From positions 1 through 61,308 of the forward strand of contig DDRT01000019.1 in assembly GCA_002343185.1 (NCBI GenBank): a stretch of DNA of 61,308 nucleotides. Direction: 5' to 3'. The translations under genes and the position numbers were made by a program. Below are positions 51,072-61,245 of this stretch, one piece after another. The first letter of the stretch is position 1. Each line of letters opens with the position of its first letter. The stretch is from Deltaproteobacteria bacterium UBA2409 (GTDB taxonomy: Bacteria > Bdellovibrionota_C > UBA2361 > DDRT01). The notes below the pieces were generated by a model that had not been told where the DNA came from, did no database searches, and saw nothing but the letters and a program-made list of their open reading frames with translations.

Positions 51072-52045
51072 TCGTTTCCTGCCTTTTTTAAAAGTCCGGA
51101 GATTAGATACTCATCAAAAGCACGATCAAAATCATATTTAGCCTTCCACCCCCAAACTCTCTTTGCTCGTCCATCTGCAAGATATCTAGGCCATGAATCA
51201 ACAATTTGAAGTCTTCCAGGGTTAGGAACGTATTCAACTTCAAACTTCGGAAAAAATGAACGAACCTTCTCTTCTATCTGCCTTGCACTTACAGAGAATG
51301 CCCCGACATTAAAAACTCTCTCTTCATTGATTGTTGATGCTTCTGAGAGCTCAATTATCGCTCTTAAAGCATCAGGCATGACCATAAAAGGAAGAACGGT
51401 TTCTGGTTTTACAAAGCATGTGTAGTGCTCACCCCTGGCTGCTGCATGTACCATCTCGGCTGCATAATCACTTGTACCTCCGGTAGGCAAAGTGTCAGCG
51501 CTAATTAGTCCTGGGAATCTAACTGCTCTAAAATCGATAAGTGGTTTTTCAGGATTTTGGTCTGTTAGCTGAAAAAATCTTGAGTAATAAACACCAAGCT
51601 TTTCAATATAAAGCTTATTCGCTCCATACATCGTGATTGGATTTTCAAATTTATCCTCTTCTGTTGGCTCTATTGATGAAGTTCCATAAACCGCAATAGT
51701 GCTAGGGAAAATAACCTTAACAGGATTTTTAGTAGTTGAAAGATCTCTTGCTGCGTTAAGAATATTCAAAGATCCTTCAACATTTACTTTTTGGGCTAAC
51801 AGCGGATTTTTCTCTGCAGCTGTCGATAAAAGTGCAGCAAAGTGATAGACCGTCGTAGGGCGAATCTCTTTGAAAACCCTGTTTATAAAATCAGAGTCAG
51901 TTATGTCTCCCTTTATCCAAGTTACTGAATCAGGAATCCAGTGCTTTGGAGATCCGAGATCAAGCCCGTAAAGCTTTGAAGATACTAAATTTCTTAACAA
52001 TCCTATTCCAAGTTCTCCTGCGGCACCTGTCACTAATACTGTCAT
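51068..52045 (-). CDS. L-threonine 3-dehydrogenase, short-chain (SDR) type
   Basis: A 325-residue extended SDR with the NAD-binding VLVTGAAGELG, YHFAALLSTAAEKNP and the catalytic MYGANKLYIEKL segment (YxxxK). It is the non-zinc, epimerase-like form of threonine dehydrogenase, identified by its tight operon with kbl and by VRFPGLISADTLPTGGTSDYA. It oxidises threonine to 2-amino-3-oxobutyrate, which Kbl uses. First gene of the operon. Confidence 0.9.
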   Translation of the reverse strand: MTVLVTGAAGELGIGLLRNLVSSKLYGLDLGSPKHWIPDSVTWIKGDITDSDFINRVFKEIRPTTVYHFAALLSTAAEKNPLLAQKVNVEGSLNILNAARDLSTTKNPVKVIFPSTIAVYGTSSIEPTEEDKFENPITMYGANKLYIEKLGVYYSRFFQLTDQNPEKPLIDFRAVRFPGLISADTLPTGGTSDYAAEMVHAAARGEHYTCFVKPETVLPFMVMPDALRAIIELSEASTINEERVFNVGAFSVSARQIEEKVRSFFPKFEVEYVPNPGRLQIVDSWPRYLADGRAKRVWGWKAKYDFDRAFDEYLISGLLKKAGNE

Positions 52046-52220
52046 AGTGCCTATGTATTACATTGAATATTTACTTAATCAATTCAAATGGCTCCAAATT
52101 GTAACGGGGTTTTACGAAAATTTTGATTTTGTAGAAGTAGTCCCTAAAGCTAGAGCATCTAAACTATTAGGTATTTCAGTATAAGCGCCTACCGCTTAAA
52201 CTGTTAAAAAAGGAGATTAC

Positions 52221-54149
52221 ATGAGCGACGACTTCAAAAAACTCATTGAGAAAGACCGTGAGACCCGAACAAAAACAATGTGGAAGGGAACCATGCTTGA
52301 GTACCTTGAGCTTGTTCGTGAAAACCCAGATCTTGCATGTCTCTCCCATAAAAAAATCTACGATATGGTAATTGGTGCAGGGATCGCTGAATACGATGTA
52401 GAAAAAAATCCTAAATTCAAAAGACTCTTTAAAGGTGAAGCTCCAAAAGAGTATAAATTCTTTTCTGACTCATTTTTTGGAATGGAAAAAACAATCTCAC
52501 AGATTGTTCGATACTTTCACTCAGCATCTCTTAAGGGAGAAGAATCAAGACAAGTTCTATTTTTAGTTGGTCCTGTTGGATCTGGTAAAACTTCTTTAGT
52601 GGAACGAATCAAGCAGGGAATGGAATATCTTCCGCCATTTTATGCGATTGAAGATGACCCAATGTTTGGAGAACCTCTTCACCTTATTCCAAGACATCTA
52701 CGAAAAGAATTTTCAAAAATGCTTGGTATTCAGATTGAAGGAGAGATTAACCCAGTTGTAAGACACAGACTAAAAGAAGAATTTGGTGGCAAATGGGAAG
52801 ATTATCCGATACGAACTTATGATTTCAGTATAAGAGCACGTAGAGGTATTGGACTTGTTCCACCAGTTGATCCAAATAACCAAGATACAAGTGTACTAAT
52901 TGGTTCTGAGGATATCTCCAAACTAGATCTATATTCAGAAGGAGACCCAAGAGTATTAGACTTAACTGGTGCTCTTAACAGAGGAAACAGAGGGTTAGTA
53001 GAATTTATTGAGATTTTCAAGAACGAAACTGAATATCTCCATACTATAATCACTGCTACTCAAGAGAAATCCATTCCTGCGCCTGGAAGGCACGGGATGA
53101 TCTATGTAGACACCTGTATCATTGCCCATTCTAATGAATCTGAATGGAAGAGATTTAGAAGTGACCACACTAACGAGGCTATCTTAGATAGGATTGTCAC
53201 TATTAAAGTTCCTTATAATCTAAGGCTTGATGAAGAAGTTAAGATCTATAAAAAGATCATTCGTCAATCTCGATTCACAGCCGACATTGCCCCTCACACA
53301 ATTGAGGTTGCTTCAATGTTTGCAATCCTTTCAAGACTAGATCCAACTGCAAAATGCGATCTTATGACAAAACTAAAACTCTATAATGGAGAAGAAGTTG
53401 TAGAGAAAGGTAGAACAAAGCGAATCGATGTTTCTGAGCTAAAAGAAGAAGCAAAGTCAGAAGGAATGTCTGGAATCTCCACCAGATTTATAATGAAAGC
53501 TCTTGATAATGCGCTTTCAGATAACATTGAGCAAAATTGTATCCACCCTCTAAGTGTTAGGGAGGCTCTTGTAAACATGGTTAAAGAGTCTGATTTCCCC
53601 GATGATATTAGAAAGAGATACCTAGAGTTCCTTCAAGATACTCTTCATAAAGAATATCTTGAAATTTTGGAACGAGATATTACAAAAGCCTTTGTATATT
53701 CCTATCAAGAACAAGCTGAGTCTTTGTTCCAAAACTACTTAGACCATGCTGAAGCTTATGTTACGAAAAGAAAAGTCAAAGATAGAAGCACAGCTGAAGA
53801 TCTTGAGCCAGATGAGGCATTCTTGAGATCCATTGAGGAGCAGATTGCAATTGTTGGATCTGCCTGTGATGGATTCAGACAAGAGGTAATTGCTTATCTT
53901 TGGGCCATGAGCAGAAAGAATGAAAAAGTAACCTATGAATCTTATGAGCCTCTAAAAGAAGCGATTGAGAAAAAACTCATGGCTTCAGTAAGGGAAGTTT
54001 CAAGGATTATCACTAAAGCAAGAACCAGAGACGATGAACAACAGAAAAAGCATGATCGCATGGTTGAGCAAATGGTGATGAATGGGTATCCAGTTAGCTG
54101 CATTGATACAATATTAAAGTATGCTGCAAACAATCTTTGGAAGGATTAG
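52221..54149 (+). CDS. prkA: PrkA family serine protein kinase
   Basis: A 642-residue PrkA, an AAA+-fold protein originally called a Ser kinase. The P-loop LVGPVGSGKTSLVERIKQG is at about residues 114-132. NRGLVEFIEIFKNETEYLHTI and ARHGMIYVD-type AAA segments follow. The C-terminal third carries the PrkA domain (EAYVTKRKVKDRSTAEDLEPDE). Good ribosome site (AAAGGAG). In E. coli and relatives it forms an operon with yeaH and ycgB/spoVR and answers to starvation. Here prkA-yeaH-spoVR are consecutive, overlapping by 0 and 4 bases. Confidence 0.95.
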   Translation: MSDDFKKLIEKDRETRTKTMWKGTMLEYLELVRENPDLACLSHKKIYDMVIGAGIAEYDVEKNPKFKRLFKGEAPKEYKFFSDSFFGMEKTISQIVRYFHSASLKGEESRQVLFLVGPVGSGKTSLVERIKQGMEYLPPFYAIEDDPMFGEPLHLIPRHLRKEFSKMLGIQIEGEINPVVRHRLKEEFGGKWEDYPIRTYDFSIRARRGIGLVPPVDPNNQDTSVLIGSEDISKLDLYSEGDPRVLDLTGALNRGNRGLVEFIEIFKNETEYLHTIITATQEKSIPAPGRHGMIYVDTCIIAHSNESEWKRFRSDHTNEAILDRIVTIKVPYNLRLDEEVKIYKKIIRQSRFTADIAPHTIEVASMFAILSRLDPTAKCDLMTKLKLYNGEEVVEKGRTKRIDVSELKEEAKSEGMSGISTRFIMKALDNALSDNIEQNCIHPLSVREALVNMVKESDFPDDIRKRYLEFLQDTLHKEYLEILERDITKAFVYSYQEQAESLFQNYLDHAEAYVTKRKVKDRSTAEDLEPDEAFLRSIEEQIAIVGSACDGFRQEVIAYLWAMSRKNEKVTYESYEPLKEAIEKKLMASVREVSRIITKARTRDDEQQKKHDRMVEQMVMNGYPVSCIDTILKYAANNLWKD

Positions 54150-55367
54150 GTGAGCACGGTTTTTCGTCCGTTTACCCCAACATCGCAGAGATCTGACAGA
54201 AGCGCACGCGATAGGCTTCGTCATAGGCAAAAGATAAAGGACTCAATCAGGGATAATATAGCTGATATTATTGCTGAAGAATCTATAATCGGACGCGATA
54301 GGGATAAGATAATAAAAATCCCAATCCGCTCTATCAAGGAATACCGGTTTATTTATGGCGATAATAACGAAGGTGTTGCCCAAGGTAACGGAAAACAAAA
54401 GCCCGGAGACGTTGTTGATAAGGGTCCCCCGGATGGAGGAGGCGGATTAGGATCAGGTGGCGGGAACGAGCCTGGAGTTGACGCTATTGAGACTGATGTC
54501 ACTTTAGATGAGTTAATTGATCTTATGTTTGATGATCTCGATCTCCCAGATCTAGAAAGAAAGCAACTTAAACAGGTAGTTACTGACCAGGCAAAAAAGA
54601 GAAAGGGTCATAGAAAACAAGGGATAAGACCACGACTTGATAAAAGAGCCTCTGCAAGACAAAGGGTAAAAAGAAAACTTGCCGTCTCTAAAAACAGGCC
54701 TTTTGAGGAGGATGAAGAAGAAAGACGCTTTCCTTTTCATGATGATGATCTTAGATACTTCCACGTAGCTCCTACTGTAAGAGAAGAATCTAATGCTGTG
54801 ATTTTTTGCATCATGGATACATCTGGTTCGATGGGAACCGTAAAAAAATACTTAGCTCGAAGTTTTTATTTTCTTCTTTACCAGTTTGTAAGACAAAGAT
54901 ACCAAAACGTTGAGGTGGTATTTATCGCACATCATACCGATGCAAAAGAAGTTTCAGAGGAAGATTTCTTTCATAAGGTTGAATCAGGAGGAACCTACAT
55001 TTCAAGTGGCTACAAAAAAGCTCTCCAGATCATAGAAGACCGCTATCACCCTTCTAACTGGAACATTTATGCCTTTCATTGCTCGGACGGGGATAATTTT
55101 TATTCAGATAACGAAAGAGCGCTAGAAGCAGCAAAAGAGCTATGCAGTGTATGTAATCTCTTTGGATATGGAGAGATTAAACCATCAGGAAGTGCCTATT
55201 ATAGTGGAAGTATGGTGGATATTTTCTCCCAGATTGAGGAAGAGAATTTTCAGATGGTAATGATCGAAAAGAAAGAAGACCTTTGGCCAGCATTTAAAGC
55301 ATTTCTTACCCGAGATAAGGCATCAAGCGTAGCTCCAAAGCCTGAGGAGAAAGTAGCAGCCTCATGA
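54150..55367 (+). CDS. yeaH: DUF444 (YeaH) protein with VWA domain
   Basis: A 405-residue DUF444 protein starting at GTG immediately after the prkA stop. A disordered Gly-rich segment (about 95-110, GPPDGGGGLGSGGGNEP) lies before a von Willebrand A-type domain with CIMDTSGSMGTVKK (MIDAS metal site, about 225-238). EEDEEERRFPF is characteristic of the family. Function is unsettled but always linked to PrkA and SpoVR in starvation or stress. The spoVR ATG overlaps its stop by 4 bases. Confidence 0.92.
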   Translation: MSTVFRPFTPTSQRSDRSARDRLRHRQKIKDSIRDNIADIIAEESIIGRDRDKIIKIPIRSIKEYRFIYGDNNEGVAQGNGKQKPGDVVDKGPPDGGGGLGSGGGNEPGVDAIETDVTLDELIDLMFDDLDLPDLERKQLKQVVTDQAKKRKGHRKQGIRPRLDKRASARQRVKRKLAVSKNRPFEEDEEERRFPFHDDDLRYFHVAPTVREESNAVIFCIMDTSGSMGTVKKYLARSFYFLLYQFVRQRYQNVEVVFIAHHTDAKEVSEEDFFHKVESGGTYISSGYKKALQIIEDRYHPSNWNIYAFHCSDGDNFYSDNERALEAAKELCSVCNLFGYGEIKPSGSAYYSGSMVDIFSQIEEENFQMVMIEKKEDLWPAFKAFLTRDKASSVAPKPEEKVAAS

Positions 55368-56794
55368 GTACAACACTATCAGAGCTTCAAGAATGGGATG
55401 AGAAAATTCTAAAGTGGGTCGAGTACTATAAACTTAACTGCTACCCTCAAGAATTTGAGATCTGCGACCATCACGAGATGCTTGGATATATGGCTTATTC
55501 TGGAATGCCAAGCAGATATTCTCATTGGTCATATGGAAAAGGTTTTGAACGGCAAAAGATGATGTACGATTACGGAGTTTCCGGGCTTCCGTATGAGATG
55601 GTTATTAACTCGGATCCATGTCTTGCATATTTAATGCGGGATAATTCTCTATTGTTGCAGATTCTCACCATAGCCCACGTATATGGACATAATGACTTTT
55701 TTAAAAACAATTTTACATTTACGAGTGGATTCCCTGCAAAGTATTCATTAGAAACATTTAAAAACCACTCTTCAAGAGTCGATTCGTACATTGAGGATCC
55801 CAGTATAGGAATTGAGAGAGTTGAGGAGACTTTAGACCACGCGCACTCACTTCAATTTCAATGTAGAAGAAATCTTGCCATAAGAAAGAGATCTCCTCAG
55901 GAACAATATCAAAGAGCAATGGATCAAGCTGCTCCGTCAAATGATCCTTATGCCAACATACATCCAAAACAGATTTACACCCAGCCTGAGATAGACAGAT
56001 TCCCGTTAGAACCAGAAGAAGACATTTTAAGCTTCATAGCTCAATACAACCCATATTTACCAGAATGGAAGAGAGACTTAATCAGAATCGTTGAAACAGA
56101 GGCCAAATATTTCATCCCCCAAATGGAAACTAAAATAATGAACGAGGGCTGGGCGTCCTACTGGCACTATAAAATCATGAACTCTTTAGAGCTTCCTCAG
56201 GGACTACATATGGAGTTTATGGTTGCTCATCACCAGGTTTTAAGACCTCATCCTGGAGGATTAAATCCCTATCATTTAGGCTTTTTAATTTGGCATGATA
56301 TTGAAAAACGTTGGAATGAAAAAGCAGGATTGAAAGATGTTCCTGCTGATGCTGTTGACACTCCAGGAAGAAAAAAAATATTCGAGGTAAGAGAGAGCGA
56401 CAGAGATTCTTCCTTCTTGAGACGATTTCTGACAAGAGAGCTTATGGAAGAAGCTCATCTTTTTCAGCATGAAAAACGTGGCAAAGAGAGAGTTATTACA
56501 AAGGTTGCTACAGAAGAAGATTGGGAAGAGATAAAGGCCATTTTAATCAAGCAAGTAGGTGCAGGCTCACTTCCTATTATAAAAATTACAGATGCTGATT
56601 TTGGAAAAAATCGTACTCTTTATCTAGTTCATGAACATGATGGCAGAGACTTACAACTTCAGTATGCAGAAGCAACATTAAGACATATTCAAGCTCTTTG
56701 GGAGAGAGATGTTGTGCTTGAAACATCAGTTAACGGTAAACGCTCTCTTTTAAAGATGAGTAAAGATTCTATGAAAGTTGAGAAGGTGGAGTGA
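55364..56794 (+). CDS. spoVR: SpoVR family protein
   Basis: A 476-residue SpoVR protein. Segments MAYSGMPSRYSHWSYGKGFERQK, HVYGHNDFFKNN and MNEGWASYWHYKIM are highly conserved in the family. HNDFF and EGW with WHY suggest a metalloprotease-like or metal site; the biochemical role is not proven. In sporulating Bacillus it is needed for cortex formation, but orthologs are common in non-sporeformers with prkA and yeaH. Last gene of the operon. A nested palindrome (56807-56883) follows after 13 bases. Confidence 0.93.
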   Translation: MSTTLSELQEWDEKILKWVEYYKLNCYPQEFEICDHHEMLGYMAYSGMPSRYSHWSYGKGFERQKMMYDYGVSGLPYEMVINSDPCLAYLMRDNSLLLQILTIAHVYGHNDFFKNNFTFTSGFPAKYSLETFKNHSSRVDSYIEDPSIGIERVEETLDHAHSLQFQCRRNLAIRKRSPQEQYQRAMDQAAPSNDPYANIHPKQIYTQPEIDRFPLEPEEDILSFIAQYNPYLPEWKRDLIRIVETEAKYFIPQMETKIMNEGWASYWHYKIMNSLELPQGLHMEFMVAHHQVLRPHPGGLNPYHLGFLIWHDIEKRWNEKAGLKDVPADAVDTPGRKKIFEVRESDRDSSFLRRFLTRELMEEAHLFQHEKRGKERVITKVATEEDWEEIKAILIKQVGAGSLPIIKITDADFGKNRTLYLVHEHDGRDLQLQYAEATLRHIQALWERDVVLETSVNGKRSLLKMSKDSMKVEKVE

Positions 56795-56806
56795 GATAAG
56801 TAATCA

Positions 56807-56883
56807 CTTGGGGTCAGGCCGGGAGGCCTGACCAGGCAAATGCTAGCAGCTGCCTGGTCAGGCCTTCCGGCCTGACCCCCAAG
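56807..56883. repeat. nested palindromic repeat, subtype A
   Basis: CTTGGGGTCAGGCC (56807-56820) and the end GGCCTGACCCCCAAG (to 56883) are the outer arms. AGGCCTGACCAGGCA and TGCCTGGTCAGGCCT are the inner arms around AATGCTAGCAGC. Very close to the element at 15388-15467. It lies between convergent spoVR and the phosphodiesterase gene, where it could end transcription on both sides. Confidence 0.85.
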
Positions 56884-56895
56884 TAAACAAAACAA

Positions 56896-58185
56896 TTACC
56901 CTTTTAAAACCTCCTCAACCACCCATCTCACATATTCAAGCTCACTTTGAGGAGGATCGTTTTTAAATTTTTCTTCAACAACTTTTATAGCCGACGCAAG
57001 CTCACCTGGAGCATTAGGAGCAGAAAAAGCTAAAACACATTCCATCTCATCACTTGATGTTCCACCATGATTTCCTCTTACGGGATCTCCAAATGTGTAA
57101 CCTTTTGAAGTATCAGGAACTAAAAGAATATCTCCTGTTAAACTGGAGCTGTAGTTAACATTTGGTGCTTCTCCCATTAGAGATCTATAGGGTCCATCAA
57201 ACCCTAAACTTGAAGAGTCTCTTATAAAAACATTAGAGAATACTTCACTATTTTTAGCTTCATCAGCAAAGCGTTCTACAAGCTCCATTGATGGAATATC
57301 CCCCCACTCTCCATCTCTAACGTACAGCTGCCCCATTCCCGCGTTATTTCCAAAAATTAGTTTTGAGTCTCTAAAAAACATCTTCCCTTTTTCTTTAAGC
57401 GCATCAATTAGTGGTATATCAGATCTAATTGCCCCGATAGCAGGGAGCGCCATTTTTACCTCAACTGATCCATGATCAGATACAATCACGAAAGCTACCT
57501 TCTTAACTCTCCTTGTGATTACTTCGTATATCTTCTTTAGTTCAGGCTCTATTACGTCGAGATAGTATTTTTTTTGGGACTTTGGACCATCACGGTGTGA
57601 GACTGTATCAAGAGACATAAAGTAAACTGTGAGAAGGTTAGGTAAACTGGATCTTGAAAGAAAGGATAGAAGCCTTTTTGTCATTAACTTTTCAAAGATC
57701 GGAGGAAACCATTTTAAAGAAAATTTCTTAAGAAGCCACATCTCTAACAGTGATGGTCTAATCCAGTAGTTAGCACCTCTTGAGTACATATTATAGCAAC
57801 AAAGAGAGGTTCTATGCTCCACTGCCTCATACATGGTTTTTACATCAAGTGATAAAAGTCTATTAGCTTCCCCGGGCTCTAAAAAAACTCTTGCTGATTT
57901 TAGTGCTCTAACCCCTCGTGCTACATCAAGGGCATAAAACTCTGGTTTTCCGTTGGTATAGATTCCAAGTCTATCAAAGAACTGATTTCCTGGAATTCCA
58001 TGTCTATCTGGCGGTTCTCCTGTTGCGATAGTTGCTTGAGCTGCAAAGGTAATTGAGGGAAAAGTTGATCTGCAAGTGATTTTTGGAGCTACAAAAAGAT
58101 CTTTAAGAAAGTTAGATGATTCTTTTAACTCTTCAAAAACATCAGCCCTTAAGCCATCTATGTTAAAAACCACCACGTTTTGCAC
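56896..58185 (-). CDS. alkaline-phosphatase-superfamily phosphodiesterase
   Basis: A 429-residue protein of the type I phosphodiesterase/nucleotide pyrophosphatase (alkaline phosphatase) superfamily. The metal site has VVFNIDGLRADVF (first Asp), the nucleophile Thr in TCRSTFPSIT (about residue 42), and the DHGSVEV motif (about residues 236-242). YFMSLDTVSHRDG is the second metal pair. NQFFDRLG and PDRHGIPGN are typical. No signal peptide, so probably cytosolic or of unusual location. Substrate unknown. Confidence 0.85.
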   Translation of the reverse strand: MQNVVVFNIDGLRADVFEELKESSNFLKDLFVAPKITCRSTFPSITFAAQATIATGEPPDRHGIPGNQFFDRLGIYTNGKPEFYALDVARGVRALKSARVFLEPGEANRLLSLDVKTMYEAVEHRTSLCCYNMYSRGANYWIRPSLLEMWLLKKFSLKWFPPIFEKLMTKRLLSFLSRSSLPNLLTVYFMSLDTVSHRDGPKSQKKYYLDVIEPELKKIYEVITRRVKKVAFVIVSDHGSVEVKMALPAIGAIRSDIPLIDALKEKGKMFFRDSKLIFGNNAGMGQLYVRDGEWGDIPSMELVERFADEAKNSEVFSNVFIRDSSSLGFDGPYRSLMGEAPNVNYSSSLTGDILLVPDTSKGYTFGDPVRGNHGGTSSDEMECVLAFSAPNAPGELASAIKVVEEKFKNDPPQSELEYVRWVVEEVLKG

Positions 58186-58204
58186 GTGGTGGTTATATCA
58201 TATC

Positions 58205-60067
58205 TCAAGGCTCGCCGCTGCCACCGCCGTTGCCATTTCCATTACCGTTTCCGCCACCGTTATTGTTGTTATTTTGGCGTCTTACTGCAAAACGGTCGAT
58301 TAAGGAGTAGGCTGTTAAAGCAAGTGAAAGTATTCCTGAGCTCTCTCTTCTAGCAGCTACCTGAGCAACTCCAGTTCCAATAGGTCCTAAAGCTGGGATT
58401 GGAGCGATGATACCAAGAAGAGCTGCTATTCCATCTTGAGTATTTAACTCTCCATACCATGGCTTTCTATTTGTTCTGTCTGCAAGCAGTCTACTAACTT
58501 CAGTAGCAACTTTGTTTGCAATACTTGGGTCTGCTGAGGCTAGTCCTGCAAAATTGTTTCTGTAGAAGAATCCTTCATCGATACTACCAAAAATATGCCT
58601 TGCTGCTTGTTCAGTAGTTCCCCAATGAGCTGCTAACTCCTTAGCGCCTCTAATAGGTTTCCCTTCAGCATCAACTACACCTTTTTCAAGGAATCCCTTT
58701 AAAGCTTTACCAATCTCAATATCATAAACCTTCATCATCGATAGAGATTTATCATCCTTAGCAAGAAGAGCGTCTTGTTGCATGATCATGCCTTCAAGTA
58801 ATGAAATGTCCTGATCTTGGATCTTGGTCTTTCCATCTGCAGCATAAACAGCTAAGAGTGCTACTAGCTTAGCCATTCCTTTTTCTTCTGTAGAGAGTGC
58901 CTTCATTTCCTCTTCAGTAAGCATTCTTTGCTCTGAAAGTGCTTTTTGGAGAATAGGATTTAACTCACCTTTTGAAATAATAGCTGCGATACTGTCTTCA
59001 AGAGATTCTTTATGAACTCTCAGATTTTCATCTCTAAATCCAACTACTGGATTACCGCTACTATGCGCTCGCAAGAAATCTCTTAAATATGCATTTTTTG
59101 GATCAGCAGCTAATGTCTGCAACGTATCAGAAAACTCTTTATTCGCTGCCTCAATCTCTTTAACGAATGCCTCCTCAGCAGGCTTAATTGCAGCTTCAGC
59201 AGCTATTAACGCGGCCTCTGCTGTATCCGTTTCGCCACTTAACTTTGAGATCTGCTCATCTAGGATCCCAAGATTCTCTCCAGATCCAACCATTGGTAAA
59301 CATATTGCCATTAGCTCACTTTGAGTCTTTGAAGCCTGGATCGCGGCTTTCTGCTCTTCTGACATTAAATGACCATGTTCATTTACAAACTTTTCTCTCC
59401 AGTACTTAAGCTGATTCTCAGAGTAGCTTCCATTTGAAAAATCTTGAAGATCCTTATCAAATGCATTTACTTCATTTATCAGTTTATCTTCAGCTGCTTT
59501 TTTCTCATCATAAAGTTTTTGTGCATCTGTCTTAGCTTTATTTTTTAGTGCAAGTTCATTTGTAGCTGCTTCGACTCTTCCATCTAATTTTTCTACAGCT
59601 CCTTTTGTTAATTCATTCTCTCTAAGAGCAGCAGGGATATTAACACTCAAGTTAACTGTACCATTTTCACCAATAGATGCTGAGGCATATGGCTTGACTT
59701 CAGATACGGCTGCATCTGATCCGCTCGACTGGCTTGGACTCTGTACAGTTCCAGAATTGTTTAAATCAACTTTTAGATATCCTGCTAGATTCTCAATAGA
59801 AGAAGTTAAAGAAGTAGTCAGTTGGTTAAATGTCCTATTTTCATACCCTAAGGTATCCATACCGTTTCTGAGGCCATTTAAACGTCTCTCTATCGACTCA
59901 AATACCTTTTTATCAGTCTCATTTCCGTTATTTAGAGATTTTCTCAATACTTCAACTTTTTCAGCTAAACTTTTATATACAGCCTCCTGATCAACGTCTC
60001 GCGAAAGCGCTACATCATTGATTTGTCTCACAATTTCAGGGCTTAAAGCCGGTATTCCGATAGTCAT
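58205..60067 (-). CDS. large unrecognised protein with coiled coil and Gly/Asn tail
   Basis: A 620-residue protein with ribosome site GAGGG before ATG. No signal peptide. Residues 20-90 and 170-320 are long charged helices with coiled-coil character (NKAKTDAQKLYDEKKAAEDKL). Residues 545-590 are hydrophobic with Gly/Pro-rich turns (AALLGIIAPIPALGPIGTG) and could insert in a membrane. The end is NNNNNGGGNGNGNGNGGGSG, a repetitive flexible tail. I recognise no family. It diverges from the gene at 60219, and the 151-base leader region is shared. Confidence 0.6.
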   Translation of the reverse strand: MTIGIPALSPEIVRQINDVALSRDVDQEAVYKSLAEKVEVLRKSLNNGNETDKKVFESIERRLNGLRNGMDTLGYENRTFNQLTTSLTSSIENLAGYLKVDLNNSGTVQSPSQSSGSDAAVSEVKPYASASIGENGTVNLSVNIPAALRENELTKGAVEKLDGRVEAATNELALKNKAKTDAQKLYDEKKAAEDKLINEVNAFDKDLQDFSNGSYSENQLKYWREKFVNEHGHLMSEEQKAAIQASKTQSELMAICLPMVGSGENLGILDEQISKLSGETDTAEAALIAAEAAIKPAEEAFVKEIEAANKEFSDTLQTLAADPKNAYLRDFLRAHSSGNPVVGFRDENLRVHKESLEDSIAAIISKGELNPILQKALSEQRMLTEEEMKALSTEEKGMAKLVALLAVYAADGKTKIQDQDISLLEGMIMQQDALLAKDDKSLSMMKVYDIEIGKALKGFLEKGVVDAEGKPIRGAKELAAHWGTTEQAARHIFGSIDEGFFYRNNFAGLASADPSIANKVATEVSRLLADRTNRKPWYGELNTQDGIAALLGIIAPIPALGPIGTGVAQVAARRESSGILSLALTAYSLIDRFAVRRQNNNNNGGGNGNGNGNGGGSGEP

Positions 60068-60218
60068 AGGTTACCCTCGATAAACATTATGTTCTGGGAG
60101 AGATATGAACCTATATAAGTCAGTGTGGCATAAAAATTTAAGGTTTTTTTAGGACACAGATCTAAAATATCTACCCATAAACTTAAGTAGAAAATATTTT
60201 CAATGAGGAAATAAGTTT

Positions 60219-61136
60219 ATGGCCGATAATCCAGAACAGGTTGGAACTGAACAGCAAGAACGAGATCTAAGCGACTTACGTAGAGTTCAAGGTCAGCTCA
60301 CTCAACCAGATGTTAGAAATGTACAAGAAGCTCGGGGGCTTGCTAGACAATTAAGTGCAGCTATCGAGAAACATAATAATACCATGGAAGCATTAAACAA
60401 AGCTTCAAATTCGGATCATTACTCACAGTTTAAATCTCCAAATCATCTAAAGAATCTGGATGCAAATGCTGATAAATCAGAAGTCCACTCTGCATTGGCA
60501 AAGTCTTTTGCCGAGTATCTAGTTCGTTATTACGAATCAAAGGGTGTGCCAAGAGATGCTCTCAAAAATATTGAGATTAAGTTAGATGACGGAACAACTA
60601 AAACTATATCATTAATTAGACCAGATGGATCAATTGAGAATGATCCTACAAAGCTTATAGGCAGAGCTATAAGAGATAGAAGTGGAAGAATCACTGGATA
60701 CGATTTTGATGGTTCAAATTCTAAAAAACTAGATAAAGACGATGGAATATTAACTCTGCTCACAGCACAGAATTACGAAGTTGTTGACACAAGAAATTCT
60801 TGCATTAGGCAGTTATTTGATAAATTCGGAAGATATATAAACGACTTTACTCCAACACACCCAGGAGCTCCGGTTACACCTAATGTTGGAACCCCTCAAC
60901 AAGATGCCACCCCACACACATCAAGAAATCGAGAGACCAGACCAGGACGAAATAGAACCGATGATTCTCAGGTAACCACTAATCGATCTTCATTTGGTCC
61001 AACCGAAGGAGCAGTAATTAAACCTGCTGATATCCCTAGAGCGAACGCAGGCTCAGCTGCAGCGTTATTTGGAGGAGCAAGATTTGATCTCCCATGTCCG
61101 CCATGTCCCCCGGTTCTTCCTAAAATCGCTAATTAG
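60219..61136 (+). CDS. unrecognised protein with disordered C-terminus and Cys-Pro end
   Basis: A 305-residue protein with a GAGGAAATAAG ribosome site. Residues 1-90 are helical and charged; residues 95-200 form an alpha/beta domain of unknown type (NIEIKLDDGTTKTISLIRPDG, IRDRSGRITGYDFDGS). Residues 205-265 are Pro/Thr/Arg-rich and disordered, and the end is CPPCPPVLPKIAN. No signal peptide. It diverges from the large gene at 58205 and is followed by a strong terminator. Joint regulation suggests a shared role, which I cannot name. Confidence 0.6.
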   Translation: MADNPEQVGTEQQERDLSDLRRVQGQLTQPDVRNVQEARGLARQLSAAIEKHNNTMEALNKASNSDHYSQFKSPNHLKNLDANADKSEVHSALAKSFAEYLVRYYESKGVPRDALKNIEIKLDDGTTKTISLIRPDGSIENDPTKLIGRAIRDRSGRITGYDFDGSNSKKLDKDDGILTLLTAQNYEVVDTRNSCIRQLFDKFGRYINDFTPTHPGAPVTPNVGTPQQDATPHTSRNRETRPGRNRTDDSQVTTNRSSFGPTEGAVIKPADIPRANAGSAAALFGGARFDLPCPPCPPVLPKIAN

Positions 61137-61140
61137 ATAA

Positions 61141-61169
61141 CTTAGGAGAGGATTTAACCCTCTCCTAAG
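61141..61169 (+). terminator. strong hairpin terminator after the 60219 gene
   Basis: CTTAGGAGAGG (61141-61151) and CCTCTCCTAAG (61159-61169) are perfect 11-bp arms with a 7-nt loop, 4 bases after the stop codon. They are followed by AACTTTCTTCAATTT, which is only moderately T-rich. Confidence 0.7.
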
Positions 61170-61245
61170 AACTTTCTTCAATTTACGAGATTAAAGAACA
61201 CATTTTCGTTACAATCTGTCATATCCACCCTAGGAGACGATAAAA

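Noticed and set aside
52089..52104. A possible sigma-54 promoter (TGGC...) before prkA
   Set aside because: The GG and GC elements are not the required distance apart and the second element is not GC.
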